In this document: in pieces, positions 12,505 through 22,257 of the stretch
How the letters are laid out: every line of letters starts with the position of its first letter
Numbering within the stretch: position 1 is the first letter of the stretch
Origin: Elmis aenea
Lineage: Eukaryota > Arthropoda > Insecta > Coleoptera > Elmidae
Assembly: GCA_947652605.1 (NCBI GenBank)
Contig: OX393577.1
Coordinates: forward strand, 57,188,108 to 57,252,107
Length of the DNA: 64,000 nucleotides
Direction: 5' to 3'
The notes under the pieces: model-generated
What the model saw: only the letters and a program-made list of their open reading frames with translations
What the model was told of the DNA's origin: nothing
The model's database searches: none
Program-made: the position numbers and the translations under genes

Positions 12505-13844
12505 CCCTGGAGTAGTGGCGCTATGTCGAAAAGACAGTGCCCTTTTTATTTTTACCGGGAAAACGTCTTTTCACGCATGCTACCAACCCGTGCTTCCGTG
12601 CAACCTAAGATAAATATGTGATAAAACGATTAAACCTATATTTGTCCTAATAAATCACGCCTACATTAAATAATTTGCTGATTACTACTACTCAACGCAG
12701 ACGTCGAATCGACAGCGCGCGCCGTATGTTGAATAGACATCGCGCGAGCAGTTTAGGTTATTGGTTTTTGACAGTAAACGTCGAATCGACTTCGCGCGAC
12801 TACTTGTGTTTGTCAAAACTATTTTAATTTTTTCCAAAAATGAGTGCTTTTAGATTAAATGACGCTAAAATAACTTTTGGCTGAAGTCGACACTCAAATA
12901 GATTTAGCACGAATTTATAAGCTGTCCATTGTTGGTACAATTCGATCAAATAAAAAAGAATTTCCCCCTTCCTTCATCACTCCAAAAGGCAAGCCTGAAT
13001 ATTTCAGCATTTTTGGGTTTTCCGATTTCGGAACATTAATTTCTTATGTAGATACCAAAAAAAATCTCAAAGTTGTTTCGCTTTCTACTCTACACAGATC
13101 AGCTGAAATTGATGAAAGCTCACACGTTAAGCAAAAGCCATCGATCATAACATTTTATAATCAAACGAAAGGGGGTGTTGATGAAGTGGACAAAAAAGCA
13201 TCCTTATACAGTGTGTCAAGAAAGTGTAACCATTGGCCGCTGAACGTATTCTTTGATTTTCTGGACATCTTTGCCATAAACGCCATGGTAATTTTGAAAA
13301 CAGATAATGTTGACATAAAAAGTCCACGATTGTTCCAGAGAGAGTTGGTTAGGGAACTAATAAAAAAATATATGGAGAAAAGAGCAATTCCAGTTTGCCA
13401 AGAGGACTTAAAAGGAAACTAATCAAATACATTGGTAATGATGAAAATACTGTACCGAATACTTCAGCTGAAGATAACCCAAAGAGGTTCGTGCAAGAAA
13501 GATATGCCCATTTTACAAAAAAATAAACTCAAAAACTCATTGCGTATCTTGCGACAAAAATATTTGTTGAGACCACACAAAATTTATTTGCAGTGAGTGG
13601 TAGATGGGGACAATACGTCGGACACAGAATGAATGAGTGAATTAATATTACAACGGTCGTTTTGATTAATTATTATGATAAAGTTATTTTTTTAAGGATT
13701 GGAAATTGTTTAAGTTTATGTTGTTTAAAAATAAATGTCAATAGCTTTCGTTTTTTTAATTTTTATGTCGCTTTTAACATCAATATGTCTAAAAGACGTC
13801 GCGCGACTAGATTTGTTACAACAGGGTGCGCGCCTACTCCAAGG
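12505..13844 (+). mobile_element. piggyBac remnant 2, 1340 bp
   Basis: TTAA is present on both sides (12501-12504 and 13845-13848). The termini are CCCTGGAGTAGTGGCGC on the left and GCGCGCCTACTCCAAGG on the right, a short imperfect inverted repeat typical of piggyBac. GC-rich subterminal repeats with cgcgcg and 'tcgaatcgac' lie inside each end. It is an internally deleted element, keeping both ends and the 3' half of the transposase. Confidence 0.85.
12877..13600 (+). pseudogene. piggyBac transposase fragment (copy 2)
   Basis: The open frame 12877-13422 has the order of the piggyBac transposase C-terminal half: VGTIRSNKKEFP near residue 20, a central VVSLSTLH strand block, FYNQTKGGVDEVDK with the late catalytic aspartate near residue 100, then SVSRKCNHWPL and FLDIFAINAMVIL. 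It has no N-terminal half; the first residues follow a deletion and do not begin with a normal start. After 13422 a frameshift occurs, and the rest of the tail up to about 13600 matches copy 1. The cysteine-rich C-terminal finger is split over frames. It cannot encode an active transposase. Confidence 0.85.
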
Positions 13845-13848
13845 TTAA

Positions 13849-14160
13849 AAAAACGTTTATTTATAATATAATCGCTAAGTAAAATCAGTCTATAAAATTT
13901 GCAACTAAAATTAAGCATTACGGATAACCTTAAAAAAATATATAAAAATTGCTAACAGAAACTTTTTTTTTCTTTTAAACTGAAAATTAATGTTTAAAAA
14001 ACTTAAATTTTAACAATTATTTATCTTCAGTCATTAAATTGTAACAGTCTTGACACAACATAGTATAACCAAATCCAAGTTTAATGGCGAAGGGTGGGGG
14101 TGCGCACTAAACACAATTGGAATTAAACACACCTACTTACTTAGCTGTTTTGGTAAACAG
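13849..14160. other. AT-rich stretch, no gene seen
   Basis: No recognisable feature. The left end of the next piggyBac remnant may lie here, but I could not place it. Confidence 0.45.
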
Positions 14161-14161
14161 C

Positions 14162-14914
14162 CTATGGTTTAAGAGTCTGTGGACCATATTGTGGCGTCTG
14201 CTGCTGCTGCTGCTGCTGCTGCTCTTCGCCATTAAAGTTGGATTTGGTTATAGCATGTTCTAAACAAATTTTTTTTTTCCATATTTTGCAGTAGTAGATA
14301 CTGGTTTTTCGGTTTTTTTTTGAAACTGCAGACAAACAACTTCCTGGTATTGCGTTCTGGCGTGATGTACTTTCCTGTGTATTCAAATTACATTTGGACC
14401 AACCTTTTTTTGATGATTCTGGGTATCTTATGACATTCGCTCGCATCTTCAAATTATTTTCCATTAACTCGTAAGAAAGTTTTTCCAAAAATACTTTTCT
14501 GACTAAAACCGAAGCTGAATTATTTTCTGTGTAAATTATCAGTGCATTAATGGCAGACACATTCATTAGGCTGTAAAAGAGGTACCATTGGCCATCTATT
14601 GGTACCCCTAGCACAATTGTATGTTGAACACAATTTATCTACCGTATCGACGCCACCCTTAGTGACATTATATGTCATAATAATATCCGGTTTATTGGTT
14701 CGTTGATCAATACCTGTGTAATCGTGCATAGTCAAAATAAGCAACACAATTTTGCCTTTTTGGGCACGTACGACACTAGCGGACAGTTATTTGTAAAACT
14801 AAACAAACTGTACCCAACTGCACGACCCTTACTGTGCAAAACATTTGGAGGTATTTCTCTTTTATTTTTGCGAATTGTCCCTACAGTCGTCCGCGACACG
14901 CGAGTCTAGAAAGG
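14162..14914 (-). pseudogene. piggyBac transposase fragment (third, distinct family)
   Basis: On the minus strand, 14747-14547 encodes a block with IIMTYNVTKGGVDTVDKL and NRWPM, the piggyBac signature around the last catalytic aspartate. After a frameshift near 14580, 14614-14162 continues with LMNVSAINALIIY, the following conserved helix. The tail keeps traces of the cysteine-rich finger (KKICLEHA) and then a run of eight or nine glutamines from a CAG/CTG repeat at 14200-14225. The sequence is clearly different from the pair at 10.2 and 12.5 kb, so it is another family. A possible element end is ...GAGTCTAGAAAGG-TTAA at 14899-14918. The opposite end was not found. Confidence 0.75.
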
Positions 14915-14918
14915 TTAA

Positions 14919-15269
14919 TCGAAATAAAAAAATTGTTGAAGCACAAAGAAGCACTAACGAAACAAAATATAGGAACATTTGGGCCAACTTAACGGACCTA
15001 AGAACGCTTTAAGAACACATATCTACTTTAGTTTGCCTCTTTAAAAAATATTACAGTTTTCAATAGTTAATAAAAATGTTGTACACATCATAGGAAAGGC
15101 AATACATATCCACCTTCAGTTCGTTCAAAAACCCAATATTTTTTTTTAGATGTTGTCAAATCGAGATTCGAGAGGTTACTGTAATTTTTTTATCAATGCG
15201 GTTAGCAACAAAAATCAATGAATAACATAAAATACCTGTTTTATTTTATTTCTTTTTCTTTTTACATAT
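14919..15269. other. AT-rich stretch, no gene seen
   Basis: It starts with a short dispersed-repeat segment also present near 12190. Its last six bases, acatat, are one copy of the duplication flanking the next element. Confidence 0.5.
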
Positions 15270-15667
15270 TACGAAGGCTTAGAAGGGCCACCGAAAAAAA
15301 TTTTAAAAAGGTGAAATTTCACCTTTTTTCTTGAAATTTCAACTTTTCTAAGTGACGTAATTAAAGCACCTATCTCTTTTAGGAGATAAAAATTAATAAA
15401 AGTTTGATACAGTATTTTCCAAAATATATTGTCGTGTCAAATTTTTGTTTTCTTTTGTTTTTTAGGTGTTACGCCACCATATATTTATTTTTTAAATGGC
15501 ACCATCCATATTTTTTTATACGATTTGAAAGACTTTTTTTCTCTTTTCAACGCACTAAAACTTTTAAACCCTTAGGTCCTTAGGTACATAACAAAATCTT
15601 TAAGAAGATCGCAAGAGAACAATTTTGTTTTAAAAGCGTACGGTATTAATTAATTTACATTAGTAGG

Positions 15668-15884
15668 TGTTAATACTATTTGTATTAACATCAATTGTTA
15701 ATACTATTGGTATTTATTCGAGGGGTGCAAATAATAGTCTACGTCGTTGTTTATCGTTTACTTGTGCGAGCTTACGCTGTCTGCACCACACTGCCCTACT
15801 CTGAGCTGCTTGCTACATAGCATATTTTGACAAGTACAGTACTCAACATAATAAAATAACTGAACAGAAAATTGCGACTTAACA
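15668..15884 (-). repeat. BEL/Pao 3' LTR
   Basis: 217 bp, TG...CA ends on both strands, identical to 21467-21683 except for one base near the left end ('gaggggtgc' here, 'gaggagtgc' there). It is the 3' LTR because the element reads on the minus strand. Confidence 0.95.
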
Positions 15885-15901
15885 TGCCGCCCGCCTTGAC
15901 A
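15885..15901 (-). promoter_or_regulatory. Polypurine tract of the BEL/Pao element
   Basis: Directly next to the 3' LTR the minus strand reads caaggcgggcggca, a purine-rich run at the position where plus-strand DNA synthesis is primed in LTR elements. Called from position and composition. Confidence 0.7.
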
Positions 15902-16040
15902 ACTCGTAAGGAGTTTCAATAATTGTTAAGTATTTTAACACAATACAAAATAAAAATGAAGGTAAGTAAACATACATATTTCAGTAAGAAAAACAAAATG
16001 AACATGATGCTTGGTAAATATTAACCAACTTTGATAATTG

Positions 16041-17240
16041 CTACTTAATGTCTTTGCTGTTTTCAGGAAATGGAAGAGCACACACTTTAGATAAAGCCCG
16101 CTTAAATTCACCACTCCTGCACTTCACAGTCACTACACGTGTGTGGCCGTCTTGACCAGGGTGAAGTTTGATGATCCTTCCTAACTGCCATTTCGATGGA
16201 GGCAAGTTTTCTTCTTTCATAAGGACCATCGTGCCTTCGACGATAGATGTTGGATGTTTCCATTTATGTCGTTGTTGTAACTCATGTATATATTCCTTTG
16301 ACCATTTCTGCCAAAAATGCTGTACCATTCTCTGCAATTGCTGGTAGCGATTCAAGTGGCTGATTTGTATATCCATCACGTAAGGGTCTGGTGCTGACGT
16401 GAAGGTACGTCCAATGAGGAAATGAGCTGGTGTTAGGACTTCTAGGTCGTTTGGATTGGAATTTAAAGGACATAATGGTCTTGAATTAAGAATTGACTCA
16501 ATCTGAATAATTACTGTGTTAAAATCTTCATAAGTCAATAAAGTATTATTGATTACTCTTTTTAAATGATATTTTGTGATTTTAACCCCCGCTTCCCACA
16601 AACCTCCGAAATGAGGAGACCTTGGTGGTATAAGATTCCAAATAACACCGTCGTTTGATAGAGCATTCACAATTGAATTAGAGTTTTCTTTAAAAAACGT
16701 TTCGAGGTTTGATAATTCATTACGTGCACCAACAAAGGTGGTTCCGTTATCACTAAATAAATGTAATGGCATCCCGCGCCTAGCTACAAAACGCCTGAAA
16801 GAAGCGAGAAATGCTTCTGTGGTTAAACTAGTGAGTAGTTCCAAATGTATTGCCTTTATAGAAAAACAAATGAATAAACATATGTAGCCTTTTATTACCT
16901 TACAACCTCTGCCTGCCTTATCTTTTAACAAGAATGGACCTGCAAAATCTAGTCCTGTACTATGAAATGGTGGATTCATAGTGACTCGTTCCTTGGGAAG
17001 TTCACCCATGAGTTGATCAACAGAGACAGGCTTGTAAGAAAAACATTTAACGCACTGTTTGACTATTCTTTTAGCTACGTTCTTACCGTCAATTGGCCAG
17101 AACTCTTCGCGTACTACGCTTAGTAAAAGTTTTGGACCCGCATGCAATAATTCCTTATGTTTGCTTACAAACAAAATATTAGTAAAATAATGTTTTGGTA
17201 ATAATATTGGGTGTTTTTTATTATATGTAAAATTTGATAA
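16041..17240 (-). CDS. BEL/Pao integrase region, after an in-frame stop
   Basis: This is the integrase end of the BEL/Pao polyprotein, in the same frame as the upstream part and separated from it only by the stop codon at 17241-17243. Counting from codon 17174 (TTG, not a true start), an HHCC zinc-binding motif is seen (H6, H11, C41, C44). The catalytic D-D-E follows: D76 in GLDFAGP, D142 in FSDNGTTF and E194 in GLWEAGV. A C-terminal DUF5641-like domain with LPPSKWQLGRI and HPGQDG completes the protein. All catalytic residues are present. It would reach the cell only by stop readthrough, or in sibling copies lacking the stop. It inserts the cDNA into the genome. Confidence 0.9.
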   Translation of the reverse strand, partial: LSNFTYNKKHPILLPKHYFTNILFVSKHKELLHAGPKLLLSVVREEFWPIDGKNVAKRIVKQCVKCFSYKPVSVDQLMGELPKERVTMNPPFHSTGLDFAGPFLLKDKAGRGCKVIKGYICLFICFSIKAIHLELLTSLTTEAFLASFRRFVARRGMPLHLFSDNGTTFVGARNELSNLETFFKENSNSIVNALSNDGVIWNLIPPRSPHFGGLWEAGVKITKYHLKRVINNTLLTYEDFNTVIIQIESILNSRPLCPLNSNPNDLEVLTPAHFLIGRTFTSAPDPYVMDIQISHLNRYQQLQRMVQHFWQKWSKEYIHELQQRHKWKHPTSIVEGTMVLMKEENLPPSKWQLGRIIKLHPGQDGHTRVVTVKCRSGEFKRALSKVCALPFPENSKDIK

Positions 17241-20200
17241 TTACAATCGTCCTCCTACTCGTAAAATACGTTGATTATCTAAGAAAGGTGTTAGACCAAG
17301 TAGATTGCTTTTGGGATATAAAGGCTTACCGTTAGTTAGAATTTTTATGTCTTTGGAAAAACATTCATTTTGAACAATTTTTACTAGTGTTATTAAAGCG
17401 TTATTCAGTTCTCGTGTTGTTAATGGACCAAGTTGTCTGTCAGTTTTCGGAAGGAAACAATTTAGCTTAAACCGAAGACACCATGCCATTACCCGTTTGA
17501 GCTTAGTAAATGACGAGAAATTTTTTATTGGAAAAAAATCGATTTCGGTTGTTGTATATGATTGTACCTTAGACCGTTCTTCAGGTAAATTTTCGGAATT
17601 AGTTAATGTGGATGAAACTGGCCATTCAGATTGATTTTTAAGAAGCCACTGAGGACCTTGCCACCACAACTGATTATCAATTAGATGATTTGGAAGTACT
17701 CCCCGAGATATCAAATCTGCGCTATTGTCGGCTGACTTAACATGATTCCAATCATCTGGATTTGTCAAAGACTGAATTTCTGAAACTCGATTTGATACAT
17801 AAGTTTTCCACTTACTGGGTGGGGCCTTTAACCAACATAACGTTATTTGAGAATCAGACCAGTAGAATTCTTTACTAATGTTTAATTTAAGAATGTTTTT
17901 AAACTTATTGGATAATTGTGCTGCCAATACAGCTGCGCACAATTCTAATCTTGGCAATGAAATTTTCTTTAGTGGGGCCACTCTAGATTTTGCGGCCAAT
18001 AGTTTACAATTAATCTTTTGAGTTGAATTTATCGATCTTAGATATATACACGTCCCATATGCACGTTCTGATGCATCACAAAATGCATGCAATTCTACAT
18101 GAACAGCAGTATTTATTAGAACATTTCGCGGAATACGAATTTTGTCAACGTGTTTCAGTTTATCTTTAAACTTTAACCATCTTGATTGTATGTCAAGTGG
18201 TAGTGATTCGTCCCAATTTAATTGCAACTGCCAAAGTTCTTGAATAATTAACTTTGCAATAATGATTACTGGGGCCAGCAAGCCTAACGGGTCGTATAGT
18301 TGAGCAGTAGTAGAAAGTACTGACCGTTTAGTAATATTAGACTGATTGGCTAAAGGTTCTGATGAATAAGAGAGCATGTCTGTAGTTGGATCCCAGTAAA
18401 TCCCTAATGTTTTATGAAATGTTTCACCTAGTTGGATAAAACCTTTATGATTTGATTCATTATCAACAATATCACAACTGTTACTTGTAAATTTTCGCAA
18501 CTCAAATCCTGCCGTTCTAAGAATTTCAACTAAATTTGTTTTAATCGTTTTTAATTCATCAGTTGAATTGGAACCCGTTAACATGTCATCGACATAAAAA
18601 TCTTCTTTGATTATACGCGATTCCTTTGGAAATTGTTTACTAAAATCAAATGCTAATTGAGTTAAAGCTCTAATTGCGAGAAAAGGAGCGGCAGTGGTTC
18701 CATATGTGACCGTATTAAGTTCAAACCATTGCAATTCATCCTCGGGTGAATCTCGCCATAAAATACGTTGATATCGTCTATCATCAGGGTGAATCCAAAT
18801 TTGTCGGTACATTTTTGCAATATCTCCTATTAATACATAACTATAAATACGGAATTTCGCAACAATTGAAAACAAGTCATCTTGGATAGTAGCTCCGACA
18901 CATTGAGTTTGATTTATTGATAAACCCGAATCTAACTTACATGAGCCATCAAAAACTACTCTTAGTTTCGTTGTTTCACTTGACGGTTTTAATACTGGAT
19001 GATGTGGCAAAAAAAATGATTTTTCATCATCAGGTTTAATTTTGGCCATATGATTTAATTCAATATATTCGTGCATAAAACTACTATATTGCTCCTTAAT
19101 TTCTGGATTTTTATTTAACCGACTTTCTAAGAGGAAAAAACGTCGTTCTGAAATAGGATACGAATCCCCCAAATCTGATAAGTTTTCTTTAAATGGAATT
19201 TTAACTACAAATTTTCCGTCTTGAGAACGGGATGTTGTTTCTATAAAATAATTTTCGCAAAAGGTTTCTTCTGTATTTAAAGAACGTTTATTTGACACGA
19301 ATTCATCTACTTTCCAAAATTCTTCTACTCGTTGTTCTAATTTATTGACTGACAAATACGATACTTGATTATTAATTTGATTCGTTTGTAAAACTGGGCC
19401 TGAAATCACCCATCCAAGTTTGGTTTTTTGTAGCGTTGGTGAATTTGGATTTCGAATTTGTCCAACACACAACAAATCATAAAATAAAGCAGCTCCAATT
19501 AAAACATCGATTTCTTGTGACTTATAAAATGTTGGATCGGCTAACTTTATATGGTTTGGAATGTTAATTAAATCTTTGTTGATTGTGAATGTTGGCAAAG
19601 CTTGTGTTATTTGTGGTAACACAAAACACGTAATCTCTGTAATAAAATTGTTTGATAATGATTTTAATTTAATTGTTACCTTTTGAGTAATTTTAGTTTC
19701 ATTTTGACTAATACCCGACACGTTTATATGAACTGGCATTCTTTTTAATTTTAACTTATCACAAACCTGAGCAGTGATAAAATTAGACTGGGAGGCCGAA
19801 TCTAACAAAACTCTTATTTCATGTGTGTCATTATTGACATCAATAATTTGAACTCTAGCCGTTGACAATAATACTTGATTGTCTGTGATCGACGAAGCGC
19901 AATTAGCGGTCGTTGTTACAGTTGAAGCAGTTTTATTTTCGTTAAATTTTTCTTTCATATCATTCGTAGTAAAGTTACGTTCTCCGGAATGCAAAATAGT
20001 GTGATGTCGCCTGTGGCATACCCGACAGGAAGATGTAGAGTTACAATTTTGAGCAAAATGCCCTTGCCTTAGACATATTAAACAAAGCTTTAATTGTTTT
20101 ACCCTTTTTACTCTGTTGTCCAAATCTAATTTTAATAGTTCTGTACACTTCTGTACGAAATGATTTTCATTGCAATTTATACATAACGCATTGACCGTAG

Positions 20201-21191
20201 CGAAAGACTTATTACTACGATTGTTTACCTGAATAACTGTGTGATCATGGTTTCCCTTTCGTTGGTTTATGGTTTCTAAGGTAATTTGACGATTTTCTAG
20301 AAATGTTAGTAACTCATTTAATTTTGGAACATTTATGTTGTCAATTTCGTTGTTCAATTTAGATTCCCATTCTTTTATCGTTTGAATATCTAATTTATTC
20401 GTAATAATGGGAACAATGAGCGCGTCCCACTGTTCAACTGGTTGTCCCATTGCTTCTAGACATTGAATATGATTTTGAACCACATTTATTAATGACCGCA
20501 ATGAGGTGTGCGATTCCCGAGTGACCGAAGGAATTTCAAGTAATGCTTGGACATGATTATTAATTATGCGCCTTTTGTTATCATAACGTTTTTTCAATAA
20601 AGACCAGGCGATCAAATAATTATCATTCGTTGTTTCTAATGATCTAATCAAATTCAACGGTTCTCCAGTTAGAGAAGCTTTTAAATATGAAAATTTCTGA
20701 ACGTTTGTAATTTCACCATTTTGATTAATTAATGAATTAAATGAATCATAGAATTCACGCCACTTTGTGTATGAACCATCAAAGGAAGGCAGATTTATCG
20801 TAGGTAACTTGATGGATTTTATTCGTGGTATGTGAGAAGCAGTAGGTTGTACAATTGAGCCATTTGAATGCTCAGAATTATTTTCTGTAATACTAAATTT
20901 TGATAATATTAGTTCTGCTTCGCTTACTACTTCAAAATACGCATTTTCAAACTCTTCCCGTTCTGTATTGTTGAGTTCGTTTTCATCTAATAATTCCAAT
21001 TCATTTTGCAAATCACTGAATGAATAGAAAATTGGTTCTATTTTATTAATTCTTAACTTGAGGTTATGAAATTCGCGTTGTGGCAAATTTTCATTGTCTA
21101 ATTTTGACAAAAATGTTTTAAAACATGTGAGTTGTCTTTTAAATGAACCTCGTTTACCGCGTAATGATTTCAATTCTTGTTCAAGAGCCAT
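17241..21191 (-). CDS. BEL/Pao Gag-protease-RT-RNase H polyprotein
   Basis: 1316 residues from an ATG. The Gag-like part has a DUF1759 region at about 130-300 (LPSFDGSYTKWREF). Zinc knuckles follow at 337-349 and 370-383 (C-X2-C-X4-H-X4-C in the second), with another C/H cluster at 389-401. The aspartic protease (DUF1758) has its active site at D464 in LLDSAS, the serine-for-threonine/alanine-for-glycine form tolerated in this group. Reverse transcriptase spans about 720-930 with LIGDIAKMYRQI at 787 and the catalytic YVDD at 866-869. RNase H shows D1039, E1083 and D1113 (WSDSQ) and a late D1159. The frame ends in RVGGRL just where the integrase zinc domain should begin; a single TAA stops it. 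Without this stop it would be one polyprotein with the downstream integrase, as in other BEL elements. Confidence 0.95.
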   Translation of the reverse strand: MALEQELKSLRGKRGSFKRQLTCFKTFLSKLDNENLPQREFHNLKLRINKIEPIFYSFSDLQNELELLDENELNNTEREEFENAYFEVVSEAELILSKFSITENNSEHSNGSIVQPTASHIPRIKSIKLPTINLPSFDGSYTKWREFYDSFNSLINQNGEITNVQKFSYLKASLTGEPLNLIRSLETTNDNYLIAWSLLKKRYDNKRRIINNHVQALLEIPSVTRESHTSLRSLINVVQNHIQCLEAMGQPVEQWDALIVPIITNKLDIQTIKEWESKLNNEIDNINVPKLNELLTFLENRQITLETINQRKGNHDHTVIQVNNRSNKSFATVNALCINCNENHFVQKCTELLKLDLDNRVKRVKQLKLCLICLRQGHFAQNCNSTSSCRVCHRRHHTILHSGERNFTTNDMKEKFNENKTASTVTTTANCASSITDNQVLLSTARVQIIDVNNDTHEIRVLLDSASQSNFITAQVCDKLKLKRMPVHINVSGISQNETKITQKVTIKLKSLSNNFITEITCFVLPQITQALPTFTINKDLINIPNHIKLADPTFYKSQEIDVLIGAALFYDLLCVGQIRNPNSPTLQKTKLGWVISGPVLQTNQINNQVSYLSVNKLEQRVEEFWKVDEFVSNKRSLNTEETFCENYFIETTSRSQDGKFVVKIPFKENLSDLGDSYPISERRFFLLESRLNKNPEIKEQYSSFMHEYIELNHMAKIKPDDEKSFFLPHHPVLKPSSETTKLRVVFDGSCKLDSGLSINQTQCVGATIQDDLFSIVAKFRIYSYVLIGDIAKMYRQIWIHPDDRRYQRILWRDSPEDELQWFELNTVTYGTTAAPFLAIRALTQLAFDFSKQFPKESRIIKEDFYVDDMLTGSNSTDELKTIKTNLVEILRTAGFELRKFTSNSCDIVDNESNHKGFIQLGETFHKTLGIYWDPTTDMLSYSSEPLANQSNITKRSVLSTTAQLYDPLGLLAPVIIIAKLIIQELWQLQLNWDESLPLDIQSRWLKFKDKLKHVDKIRIPRNVLINTAVHVELHAFCDASERAYGTCIYLRSINSTQKINCKLLAAKSRVAPLKKISLPRLELCAAVLAAQLSNKFKNILKLNISKEFYWSDSQITLCWLKAPPSKWKTYVSNRVSEIQSLTNPDDWNHVKSADNSADLISRGVLPNHLIDNQLWWQGPQWLLKNQSEWPVSSTLTNSENLPEERSKVQSYTTTEIDFFPIKNFSSFTKLKRVMAWCLRFKLNCFLPKTDRQLGPLTTRELNNALITLVKIVQNECFSKDIKILTNGKPLYPKSNLLGLTPFLDNQRILRVGGRL

Positions 21192-21446
21192 TATTTAAGT
21201 GGTAAGGTAGGATAAGTACAAAGGAATAATAATTGGACTTACTTGTACCAACGATACTACTTAGTTTCGTTTTGGAGATTAGAAAACGGCTGGCTAGCCG
21301 GCTTGGCTTTGACGTGGTCACGTGGTCGGTCGACTCGTTGTAGCTAGTCGGCGTGCAAACTACGTTGTACTGCTTGCTTCGTAATTTATTTTTCGTAAAT
21401 GTAAAAGATCAATGTTGATATCAAATATCCATGTTCGATGGATCAA

Positions 21447-21464
21447 ATCCGGCTCGAAGGACCA
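21447..21464 (-). promoter_or_regulatory. Primer-binding site of the BEL/Pao element
   Basis: Two bases inside the 5' LTR the minus strand reads TGGTCCTTCGAGCCGGAT. It starts with TGG, complementary to the CCA tail of a tRNA, and is 18 bases long, as expected for the primer of minus-strand cDNA synthesis. I cannot name the tRNA with certainty. Confidence 0.85.
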
Positions 21465-21466
21465 AA

Positions 21467-21683
21467 TGTTAATACTATTTGTATTAACATCAATTGTTAA
21501 TACTATTGGTATTTATTCGAGGAGTGCAAATAATAGTCTACGTCGTTGTTTATCGTTTACTTGTGCGAGCTTACGCTGTCTGCACCACACTGCCCTACTC
21601 TGAGCTGCTTGCTACATAGCATATTTTGACAAGTACAGTACTCAACATAATAAAATAACTGAACAGAAAATTGCGACTTAACA
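21467..21683 (-). repeat. BEL/Pao 5' LTR
   Basis: 217 bp, one mismatch from the 3' LTR. As the 5' LTR it should hold the promoter. Short open frames across it are incidental. Confidence 0.95.
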
Positions 21684-22257
21684 GTAGGCTTTGAAAATAA
21701 TACAAAACGGTAAAAAATTTATTACAGTAGTTTTGTGTTTACAGTTGTAACCTAATTAACTTTTTTTTAAATCTTTTACCATTTTGTATTATTTTTAAGC
21801 CTACTAATGTAAATTAATTAAAAAAGTTTTAGTGCGTTGAAAAAAAAAAGAAAATGTCTTTCAAAGCGTATAATAAAATATGTATAGTGCCATTAAAAAA
21901 AAAACAATATGGTGCCGTAACTCCTAAAAAATAATAGAAAACAAAAATTTGACATTAAAACATTTTGCGAAATACTGTAACAAATAACTTTTATTTGAAA
22001 CTTTTTCTTCTTCTTTCCAATAACAAAATAAGTGGGGGTGTCATAATAACAAAATAAGTAGGGGTGTCACGAGTGATGCCTCACCCTGTATATTAATTTT
22101 TATCTCCTTAAAGAGATAGGTGCTTTAATTACTTGTTAAAATTTCAAGAAAAAAGGTGAAATTTCACCTTTTTGAAAAGTTGAAATTTCAAAAAAAAGGT
22201 GAGATTTCACCTTTTTAAAAAAAATTTCGGTGGCCCTTCTAAGCCTTCGTAACATAT

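Larger units (their letters stand above)
15668..21683 (-). mobile_element. BEL/Pao LTR retrotransposon, 6016 bp, nearly intact
   Basis: Two 217-bp LTRs bound the element and a perfect 5-bp duplication, gtagg, flanks it (15663-15667, 21684-21688). Read on the minus strand the order is LTR, primer-binding site, gag-protease-RT-RNase H, integrase, polypurine tract, LTR, which is the BEL/Pao order. There is no envelope-like frame. The LTRs differ at one site, so the insertion is recent compared with the surrounding elements. It sits inside the foldback element 15270-22251. Confidence 0.95.
15270..22251. mobile_element. Foldback DNA element interrupted by BEL/Pao
   Basis: The ends are inverted: TACGAAGGCTTAGAAGGGCC at 15270 and the complement at 22232-22251. 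The 6-bp duplication acatat lies outside both (15264-15269, 22252-22257). The arms match inwards over at least 300 bp, including 'ggtgaaatttcacc' hairpins and 'agcacctatctct' against 'agagataggtgct'. An inner inverted block (attaatttacattagtagg at about 15648-15667, complement near 21799-21817) shows that it was almost a complete palindrome before the retrotransposon landed. Removing the retrotransposon and one 5-bp duplication leaves 961 bp with no transposase. The arms differ by about 80-120 bp of extra sequence each. The superfamily is undetermined. Confidence 0.8.

Noticed and set aside
14180..14230. Trinucleotide repeat as a stand-alone regulatory repeat
   Set aside because: It lies in frame at the end of the piggyBac transposase remnant and is better read as a polyglutamine tract.
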